Source: Lepas anatifera (lineage: Eukaryota > Arthropoda > Thecostraca > Lepadidae). Taken from it: a stretch of DNA of 64,000 bases. The notes beneath the pieces were generated by a model, which worked only from the letters and a program-made list of their open reading frames with translations, did not search any database and was not told the origin of the DNA. Position 1 is the stretch's first letter; each line of letters opens with the position of its first letter. The stretch is from NCBI GenBank assembly GCA_034440635.1, contig JAOTON010002271.1, forward strand, positions 1,612,001 through 1,676,000, given 5' to 3'. A program made the position numbers and the translations under genes. This document shows, piece by piece, positions 49,601 to 60,637 of the stretch.

Positions 49601-52600
49601 ACACTCATCAGTCAACAAAAATCAAAACTTTGCTTCACGGAGAAACAAACGCACACAATATTAACCCGGCAATAGCGAAAGAAACTTTAAAATTTATATC
49701 CAATACTAAAAGATTTTTGGGTCGATAGCCCCGACACTTCATCCCGAAAACGCCGACGCTGCTGAGGGCACCATCGTATCCTGCTGGAATGAGAGGCGAG
49801 CGGCCATGGCCGACGGGTGGTCCGACTGTGCCACAGGTTAAGGCACTGCTGTCGAGAGGTGCCTTGATTTAAGCGCCATGCGCTTTTGCACCAATCGAAA
49901 CATTTGTTCCTGATGATGAATGTGTTGTTCGAATGAAATACACGTATGTATGTATGTATGTATGTATCAGACGGATCCGTATAACACTCATTACACAGAG
50001 CCGCTTTTTTAATCAGTCATCAGAGTCCATTTGACGAAACAGAGTAGCTAAATATGATCTGATGGAAACAGAGCCGTCATCAGAGTCCATCTGACAGAAA
50101 CAGAGCCGTCATCCGAGTTTTTCTAACGGAAATAGAGCAGCCATCACAGTTCATCTGACAGAAAAAGTAGTATTCTTAGTCCATATAACGACACAGGACA
50201 GAAACAACAGTCTTCTGAGTCCAGAGTCCTGCAGGAAACACAGAAATCATCAGTCCACCTGACGATACAGATCCATCATCAGAGTCCATCTGACGACAGA
50301 GATCCGTCATCAAAGTCCATATGATGGAGCAGAGTAGTAATCAGAGAGTACATCTGACGGAATCGGAGCTGTAACCAGTCATTTTGACAGCGCTGCAAGA
50401 CAAAAGAGCATATTCAAACTATCGCGCCTCGTCTTCAACCGGGAAATTGTATGTCAAACAACAAATATTTTTAAGTTGAGCCCACTAACAGGCTTGTTAA
50501 AGGGAAAAAATCCTATTTAGACCATCTGCTTGGTGTTCTGAGCATTATCGTGCAAGCCGTAATTAATGTGTTTTCGCTCCGCAGCCTTCCGCGTGGGAAA
50601 AAGCCCCGGCAGCAAGGACACATTCACGCACGGACGAACCCAATTACAAAGTTCTGATAACTGCCTCTGGCCCTTCTCTGACTCACACGCCCCCAGCCCG
50701 TGTTAGAGAGATGTTGTAGAAGTGTGCTGTTCGAGTAAATCATTATATTCATCACTCAAATCACCGATATATTTAATAGAGCACCAGAGCTCACGATAGA
50801 ACACTGTTTTTAGCGTCATTCGACGCAGAATTATCAATTTGTTGACAACAACACCAATCATGGAGCCGTATATAGCGGGCTGGTATATCGACTCTGATCA
50901 TATAGGAAATTTAACAATGGCGCAAGCTTTCCGCGGCCAGACGCGGGCTAAGTGTTGCAGATGTTTGAATTTCTGACCCCTATATTCCTAATCAGCGCCT
51001 AAAAATGCATCTCAGATGTAGGGCAAAAAGCTCTGAAGACCTTTGACAAAACCAGCCAGCCTGCTGAGCTGTTTTCCTATATATGTCAGCATGCAAGTAT
51101 TACCCATTTGACTCCGTTATGACGGTCTACTTTGGCCGCATTAGACCTCCATTTGGTTCCCTAGTTTTAACACGCGCATTGACGGGGGTCTGAGCCACCT
51201 TCGATTGACGGGGGCGGGTACCCGCCCCTAAGATCTCGAGAACCACGGTAGGTAGCGAAAAACGGTAAACGGCGTTGGGCTGCCCATCCACTTCTCCATC
51301 GAAAACATTTGAACCATTTTTTTGTCAGGTCACATTTAAGGTCACGAGAGGTCAAAACATGCCCGTCATAGGGATAACATGTAAATTCAGTTTTGGCCAT
51401 TAAATCTGAACAAGTAAAGATAAAGCAAAACGACTTGAACTATATGAATCCTCTTAGCAAGCCGAATCGAATGATATATAATTTGACCTTGCTAGGTCAA
51501 ATCAAGGATTTGACCTGACCTGAGGTCAGGTCAGGGTCAAATTATATAAAATGCATATCATTAGAACCGCAAAGCCCAGGCGAGTCTAATGCAGCTAAAA
51601 TAAATGCTCTATCACCATCCGTTACTGAGTTATTCCGTAAAAACCATTTTCCATGTATTTCAATGGAGAGGTCATGCCTCGTACCTGAACTTAGGTCATC
51701 GATATCAAAAATACCGGAACATATTTTATAGAACTCGGTGGGGCCATTATGTGATATGAGTTTCAATCGGATAAGTTCACCCTGCTCCGACTTATGCTAT
51801 CTTAAACTTTTTTGAGGTCGGGTCACTTGACCTGTAATGGTGACCTGACCTGAGATGACCTAACCTTAAAATTTTCACAGAAGTTGTAAAAATGGTGAGG
51901 GAAAAGTTATACCAAGTACGGCGGCGCTACGCGCCGTTTTTTCTATCTCCGAAAAACCCGAGGGGGGCGGGTACCCGCCCCGTCAATGCGCGTGTTAAAG
52001 GCGCAGTGGAGGGCCACGAGACTGATACCGGGCACGCCACCCTGCATCTTGGGCTCCGGCCCGCTGCTCAGGAACATGCAGTGACAGTGCGTGTGGACAC
52101 TTGGGATCGAAACCCCTGAGCCGCTCCGGCGCTCAATATTTACCCGACGTAGAATGACTGGAAATTGACTTGTGAGAGCGTGACCAGAGTGAGCGGCCGC
52201 CCCTGCGCTTTATGGGTTGTTAAACTTCGGCTCCTAAATTAACCCTTCATCGCGGGAGTTGCTCCTTCGGATGGTGGGGTCAGGGTCTCTGTGATAAACC
52301 CCTCGAAGACCTTAGTGGGGCTACGACTAAAAAACCAAACTTGCAACAGCTTCAAAAAATTATATAAAAAACTAAATGTATTTTGGCGGAAATAGCTATC
52401 TGATATTGGCAGTGATATCCGGGATAAGTATTAGTTCAGACAGCTTTCTAGAAAATATTTTCCCGGAGTCGATACCAGGGCATAAACAATGAGTCGGCTC
52501 CGACTCCGGGCTTCAGTCATGTACAGTACCAGACAGCCTCTAATATCGGGCTATATTAATATAAAAACTCTTATTATCGGGCCACGAGCCTTCTACAGAC

Positions 52601-55600
52601 ACTAGCATCCCTCTCTGGTGGAGAAAATTAAGCCGGGAGTAGATTTCAGGCAGGTATGTCAACCAATGCCGATTCCAGAGTCATCAGTACAATTAGTCGT
52701 CAGACCGGAGTCCAATCAGTTCAGCAAACTAGACTGCACTGATTGGAAAGGCTACTATCCCCAGGCCAGATGACCGGTGTGCGAAAACCGCCGTAGCCCT
52801 ATACTCGCACGGCCATCAATAGATTTAATAGAGCACACGATAAAACACTATTTTACCGTCATTCCATGCATAATTATTAGTTTGTTGACAACAGCACCAA
52901 TTTGTAAGGCTGCGTATATGTGGAATTTGTTGTGACGCACAGTGCACAATTTGCAGAAAATTGGGTATAAAAAACTTCAGACGCATCTGTGCGAAGATTT
53001 CCTGCCGGCAAGGTCCCGGCCTCAGGGCTTGCCCAAACATAAAAGCAGAATGCAATATTGTAATAACCAACTTATTTGTGCCTTCGTTAAAGCTTGCGCA
53101 GCCGAAAAACGTGTACTGAACCAACACTGAGTAATAATCTGGCTGGGGCGGGACTTCAACAACTACGGTCTGACAGCACATCAAAGAGCCTGCACTCCGC
53201 TAGTTAGAAAGTTCAACGGGCGCTCGTGCGGGAAGCCACAGAGCTTAATAAAACACAAATATTACCAGCGCCGCTTCATTTTGCGAAGGAAGCCGGACAA
53301 GTTCTACACGACATTTTCAAGCGAGTTCACGTGAAATAATGCAAGAATCAAATATTTAGGAAAATATTTGGACTTAAATAGTCCAAATTACATCAAAAGT
53401 GGAAAAACAATACATGGATTTACATCCTTAAAAATGAAAAAATTGACTTTCTTCACGATACTAGTAGTGTTCGCTTGACACAATGTTTGTAAATCATCAA
53501 AGCGGAAACGTACTAAACACGAACATATCATTCAATCGACAATTACACTCCTTATCCTCTGGCTGGTCCACTTTACCTAGAAACATGGACCCAATCCAGG
53601 CGTGGGAGAACAGGCCATGTCTGAAAACGACTGAAACCCATACCTCCCACACGCGGAGCAAACTACATACTAGTAGTACACCACTTTGTGATAAACCCAC
53701 CGACAGCAGCAACAGCCGACGAGAACATTTCCACTCTGACATTGGGTGGCGCCTCTTACCTGCAGCAGTACCAGGATATTGGGCAGCATGTCGTCGCAGA
53801 GCGCGCCGAAGCGCGCCAGACTGGACACGGCGGCGGCGCGCACCGGGGCACTCTCCAGAATCACGCGGTTGTAGATGAACCGGATGTATTTGCTGGGCTG
53901 CTTGGTCTTGGGGCCCTCGCGGCCCAGCAGGTGCAGGATACGTACCGCTAGCGAGGTGTGCTCGCAGTCTTCGATGAATTCGCAGAGGTGGGACAAACCT
54001 GCCGCACCGCACCGGACTGTTAGTCGGCCTGACGGTCTGAGGCAAAACGACTGTACATTTTTAGCCTGACTGACGGTCTGAGGAGGACCGACTGCACATA
54101 AAATCTCACCGCTACATAGCCGCTGTATAAGCGAATTTTTACTACTGATACGTCGAATTATTCTTCACATGGAATCGATTTGCCACATTCAGCATCTTCG
54201 GATGCAATGATAAGTAAAGCTCACAAATCGTCAAAAGAAATAGAATACACTTGAAGATGAGGAATAGCCAATCTGGTATACTCATTTATGGGTTCATGAA
54301 TCAAGGTTCATCTTATCGCTTTTCCGAGTCATTCAACATGAGTCCAACAAGTCCAACAAGCACTACCCGAGAGATACGTCTTCTGTACAACAGTCTTAAC
54401 ATCTAATCACGTCCATATGCCTGAAAGCTACTGGGTGCATTTGGTTTGAAGGGTGCTGAAACAAACCACTTTAAGCAGGTTGCACTCGTCATTGCTACAT
54501 TACTTTACGTGGAAACTGAACGATTGTTTTTGCCGCCAGTACTTGACGGCCGGGAGGAGTTCTGCCCCTCTCAGACTGCATGTGAGACAAACTTCTAGCC
54601 CCGGCGGGAGGCAAGCGTCACAGCTTCCCAAGTATGAAAAGACTAAGCAAAAGATCTAAAGAAGTTTTCTCCCCAAGCTACTACGATGGCAGACAAGAGA
54701 CCAGGTTAACTGCAAAAACATTGGTTGGATTTCCAACTTGACGCATACTTAGCCAAGAGTGTGCACGAGTCCTAAATTGTTTACGAAACAGCTTTAAACG
54801 TTCGTTCGTTCGTTCGTTCGTTCGTTCGTTCATTCGTTCGTTCGATCATTCGTTCGTTCGTTCGTTCGTTCGTTCATTCATTCATTCATTCATTCGTTCA
54901 TTCATTCATGTATGTATGTGTGTGTGTATGCATGTATGCATGTATGTATGCATGTATGCATGTATGCATGTATGTATGCATGTATGTATGTATGTGTGTA
55001 TGTAGATATGTATATATGTATGTATGCATACATGTGTGTATGTATGTATATATGTATTTATGTATGTATGCATGCATGTATGTATGCATGCATGTATTAC
55101 TTATGTATGTATGTATTCATTCGTTCGTTCGTTAGTTCACTCACTCGTTCATCCATTCATACCTTCATTCATGCATACATACATAAATCCATTCATTCAC
55201 ACCCTCGGCCGCCGAGCCCTCCTCACCGGCCTCCTTGGCCTCCGGGTTCTCCTCGATGATGGTGATGATGGTGTCGGCGATGCTGGCCTTGTACTCCAGC
55301 CCGCCCTCGTCACGTAGCATCGACGACAGGAAGTTCATCAGCACGCCGTGCTTGCGCGGAAACTTCAGACACAGAGCCTTGATGGCCTGTCGAGCGCCGC
55401 GGCCGCGTCAGCCCAACAAAACCGCGCCGCCAGTAATGGCGATCGTGTAGTGCGACGCGTGAATGTTGTACAGAGGCGCGGAGAACGTAGCAATAATTAC
55501 CTTAGAGCACTAGTTAGTAGACATGAGGCTCTAATGACTGCTTATACAATCAATCATATATAAGAAGCACGACGGTGGCAATGATTCCAGTTTAGCGGCT

Positions 55601-58600
55601 GATTCCCTCATTATCAAATTGAAATCAATTCTCCTTAGGCTATAGCTCTGTTCTGATTTAGAACAAAGGCTCTGCAGCGTGTTTAGCTGTGTTATGTAAG
55701 GAATTGCAACGTGTCTTTGCAATGGATTATCAACAATAGAGATAAGTTTGGCAAGTTCCCAAAGTGCGGTAACTCTCCAAGACTTTCTTGCTGATCCAAC
55801 ATTTCCGTCGTGGCAAACTTTCCGGGTGATAGTAGGATCAACAAGCCCCGGGCCTTGAGATATAATCAATTAATGAAAGTCAAACTAGAGATGGGTTCCA
55901 GTCAGACGAAGCAAACTCAATTTAGCTCACTTCACTGTGAAATAAACGGGACGGCGATCGATTCACATAAATCATATTCCTACATCGTCCCGGAAGCTGG
56001 TATCAAACACAGCGAGAAGCGTTTTGCGTTTGAGAACAATGCCGTGATGAGTTTGCCTGTACCGAGATTAAGAAGTTTCAGTTCGACTTGGGTAGGTATT
56101 AGGACAGCTTTATAAACGAACCCGAATAAGACCGAGACCGACTTCTGCTGCAAAGCGACAGAAAATGCTTCAATTAGATGAAATGGAGCACGCTGGTGCA
56201 ATTCCTGACAGAAGTGATTTCAGTCGTTCTTTTAAATAATGATTTTGACTTTATTTCTTCTGAAAAAATTGCGACTAACCCCAATATTTTTCATGATTTG
56301 ATTTTTCTTTACAGGGGATAAAGGCTTCTCACATCGGTGTGACGTCCTGATCTGGTAGCGTTCATACCGCCACTGTACAATAAACTTTGTTGCAGGTTAC
56401 ACCAAAAAAGAATACGAATGCAGATACAACGTTTTAAGCTACAGGAGGGTAACCCTAGGACCCGAGGCGACACTTATTTACGAGGTTATACACAGGTGGA
56501 ATCACCAGTGGCAAAGGCCATGCCTACCACAGCGGTTTTGAGGAGATAGAGGCAATAAAAACTTGTCCGATCAGCGGGGTGTGAGCAGTGCGTCACGTTG
56601 CCATGGTTACTATTAGTCAGATCATGCCGCCTGACCACTCAGGGCTGACGGGGCCAACAGGGAGCGAATTTTTACCTTATTTCTCTGCGAACGGTGAGTT
56701 CTGGGACAAACCAAACATCGACCAGGAGGATTTTCGCCATGCTATTTCACCTAGCTATATCAGCCCAAAGCCCCAGCACTACAATCCAAACAGATGCTGA
56801 GATTTCCAGTCCCAGAACAGGCGCCCGTCTCGGGGCACCATCTCACACCGACACTCACCTCGACAACGACAATCTTGAACTCGTCGCTGATCTCGGAGAC
56901 GAAGCTGGAGATCTGCTTCATCAGCCGGTCGACGGAGGACTCAGCGCCCGTCTTGAGCAGCGTGGTGATGGCCAGCGTGGCGATGGAGCGGTTCATGTCC
57001 GAGATGAGGCTCTCCAGGTCCAGGTTACACGCCGTCACCACCGCCGGGTGCGTCATGGCCACCTGGGGACGACGGGTCAGCTCTGAAGGGGTCGGGGTAG
57101 GACGAGTCACTGGAGGGGACGGGGTCGCTCGGGGTCGGGTATGAGGGCATTGCGTCGGGAGGGGACGGGGTCAGCTTTGAAGGGGTCGGGATAGGACGGG
57201 TCACTGGGAGGGGACGGGGTCAGCTCTGAAGGGGTCGGGGTAGGACGAGTCACTGGGAGGGGACAGGGTCAGCTCTGAAGGGGCTAAGGTCGGTCTCCGT
57301 GTCATCGCCACAACAGGTCCGCGTCCTTTGTCTGAGGCTGGCATGGAAATGTGATGTCAATTGGACTTCATGCTGGGACGGATGCGGTTGACACTAATCA
57401 CAACTTATTCCCGGGCCATTTGGTATCACTTATTCCACTTGAATTTACCCGCAAAAAATACTAATCACGGTAAAGCCCAAACTCAAGCCCCAGCAGAGAC
57501 AAGATTCTACAAGAGCAATATCAACCAAACTAGCAACTGAGAGCCACAGTCGACGACAGGTTCTGCCCCGGCGTCACGCTCCCTGTCCGCCCGCTACCCA
57601 CCTGGTTCAGGGTGCGGACGGCGGCGAACCTCAGGGTGGGCTTCGGCGAGCTGAGGTACATCTGCAGCACGCTGACGGCCGGCGCCAGCTCGCGCGGCGT
57701 GGTGTGCGCCATGTTGACGATGGCGTGAGCCGCCTCGTACACCACCATCTCAGACTTGTGCCGCATACACGAGTCCACGAAGTCGAACAGCGGCGAGTCG
57801 GTTCCGGCGCCCTCCTCCTCCATCAGCTTACACGCCGTCCGGATCTGGCGACGTCAGCTGACGCGTCAGCTCGGCGACATGCTTACCGGCAGGCTGAGAG
57901 TCGATTCTAAACAGGTGACGAGCGTCGGCATCCACACCGGCTTGGCAGGTCAGAGTTTATGATAATTAAGACGAGACGTAGGCTAGTGCAAATGTCTAAA
58001 TCGGCGTAAATCGGCCGGTTGACAGGAGTCAAGCTTCCAAGGGCCTGTTCGATCTGTCAGCATAGTTTTGTCAGCAGGCCCGCTAACCTCTCCTCCAGAG
58101 AAGAAACATCCACGCCACAACCGCCTCTGGTATGTGCTAACCAAACGAAAATAAAACATAGTACTTATCGACCAATCACAAAATAAGAGGCTGACGCTGT
58201 CGTGCTGTTACTGTTTTCTCAGCACAAAAGCAGGCCGTCAGCTCGTAAAACCTCCAGGACCAGTTCCCGGGGAGAGGCTACATTCCTGTGACGTAGGCGC
58301 AACGCTGCCCGCTGATTGGTGCTGACAAAACTGTACTGACAGATCGAACGGGCCCAAGAGCGAAAACGCAGTCGGACGCCAAAGCTTAACGCAATCACTG
58401 GACATCAACGGAGGACATATATGAAGTAGTATTAGAACGGGACGTTTAGTAATGGTCTGATAAATCACATGCAGGTTTTGTACATATATAGTTATACGAA
58501 TTGTCTTGCGCCGTATTTCGGGACATTCGATTAGTGAGCTGCGGCACCGTTCTGCTGCAGCTCAACGCGCCACAGCTGCCAGGGACAACGGTGAGACGGT

Positions 58601-60597
58601 GGCCCGAGGGAGGGTAGCACAGTGCAATCAGCTCTGATCTGTCAGCCTGGCAGAGCGGCGGAGGAGGAGTCCGCCGCCTACCCCGGAGGTGGTGATTCCC
58701 ATCACACTGCAGAGTCCCAGGAGAAGCAGGGGAACAGAGGAGCCCGTGGGGGCATCCTACAGAGGGCCGAATGTGAACAATTTCAGCACCGGCTGAAGGA
58801 GCCCCGGGGGTGATAATTATCCGCAAAATTATCTTGCTGATCAAATTTCCCGGTAAGGTACCTCATTGGATGTAAAGAAGTATCAGCGAACCATAGTTTC
58901 CCTAACGTTTTCATAGAATAGCCCGTCTGTGGCTCCAGGTTTCCAATACACTACTTTGTTGGCAGGATGTCACAGGGCCGCACAGCGCAACATCGTAACA
59001 TATTTCTCGCTGATGAATTCTAGTTCGATGCGACATCTCATAGTATCGCTGTTGGGAATCAGAAGTGAGACTTCCGCGTTTTCATAAAAAACATGGCATG
59101 CATTTGTCCAGGAGGTAATGATTTCATGCGAAGCCATTCTTAAACCGAAAGCTTCCACTGAACGCGTTTTCGGTGAGCCAACGTTTACACGGGTCATTCA
59201 TCCGGTAGCACTGCAACATTAAATGATTCGCTGACACACGATACCCTGTCTTCTAAATGAGCGACTGGGAGGATGCTGGCATAATCTGACTCCTCCCCGT
59301 TGCCAACCCGGGATCGTGTGTTCACCACAGCTCTAGCCGAGAGGTTTGTGTCGTAGACAGCTGCGCGAATCCCCCGCAATCCGGGTTTCAGGTGCTGCGC
59401 TGAGCTTTGAGCTGACATACATGCTGACAGCTCCACGCCATTACCAGACAGCCGCTGTCGGACACATTCGCTGTACGCACCCGTCAGGCCCTGTCACATT
59501 TCGCCGGAAATCGCAATAGCATTTACTGATCAAGTCCACGAACTCTACCGAAGCTTAGGAGTGGACACATTATTTGCCTGTCTCTCAACTGTACAGATTT
59601 CTTTACAAAATATTAAAATTTCTGTATCACACCTAGGACAATTTCTACACACAAACTAGGAACTATTTTCGGTCCGCAGGCCTTCTGATGGTCAGTCACT
59701 GGGTAACAGCGCTCTCTTAACCAGCTGCGGACCTTGTTCGGCAATGGCTACCGAGTTATTTGCTGAAGGCTGTTGCGGGCCTAAAGCAGGTTTATTGTGA
59801 AAGCAGGAAACACGATGTCTGATACAAAAAAACAAGTGTCGTTTTAGTTGTTGAAATGTAGCTCCTTGAACAGAAAGTGTCCTTCCTTCTTCGGTCCGCA
59901 GTAAGGAATTGTTTTGTTTGTACACGGCTCCTACTATTGCACACATCATAATTTGCATTCATCCAATCTTCCGGCCATTTTCATTAATAACTTTCAAATA
60001 ATTCGGAGTTCGAAATCCATAGAAGTGAATTTAGGAGTCACGGCACAACTCGGACTTTTGAGCGAGATTCTGTCCTGGATGTGTTTCGGCCAGCGCCTGA
60101 CCGCTCCGAGGTATTCCTGACCGTGACCGGTCCCGGGGGTATGCAGTGCCTGTCCGCAATCTGGATTAGATGATATAATTGTTAGTTATGAAATGATATC
60201 AAATAGCGTAACAAATATAATCGAAATGAAATTGTCGGTCCTCACTGACCATTGTCAAATAGCGGCAGAGATATAATTCTATCATTCAGATCGAGGACCA
60301 GGTCTTTCTCGCTTTCCAAACGAGCTTCTCGAGGACATGCTTTTGTTAATGTAGCGAAAGGTGAAATTGAAAAGGCGAGGGCTTGGTAAGTTACAGGAAT
60401 GTCTCAGATTAGGGGTTAAAGATAGCTGAAACTTAAAGGAGTTTTCGATGACGTGTGTGTGACTTGAAAATGTGTGGCTAGTCAATATCACAGCTCTCTC
60501 GCTCTAGCTCACGCCCACGCTCTGTCTCTCTGTCTCTCTCCCTCTCTCTCTCTCTCTGTCTCTCTCCCTCTCTCTCGCCCTCTCTCTCTCTCTCTCG

Positions 60598-60637
<40 letters not shown>

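Larger units (their letters stand above)
49482..53759 (-). other. Intron e-f, 4.3 kb
   Basis: Exon-edge-derived repeats (49487-50400), paired dispersed repeats (50757 and 52815), a TTAA element (51167-51998) and a SINE-like repeat (52056-52355). About 49780-49968 could be a SINE with a GTAT tail, since it ends in a (TATG)n run at 49943-49968; support is weak. About 52930-53750 has nothing recognisable. Confidence 0.7.

Noticed and set aside
54898..55259. Cysteine/tyrosine/methionine-rich frames resembling a small secreted peptide
   Set aside because: Translation of ATGT/ATGC tetranucleotide repeats.
55531..56201. Minus-strand frames in intron c-d that might be LINE endonuclease remnants
   Set aside because: No catalytic motif could be identified; the resemblance was too vague.
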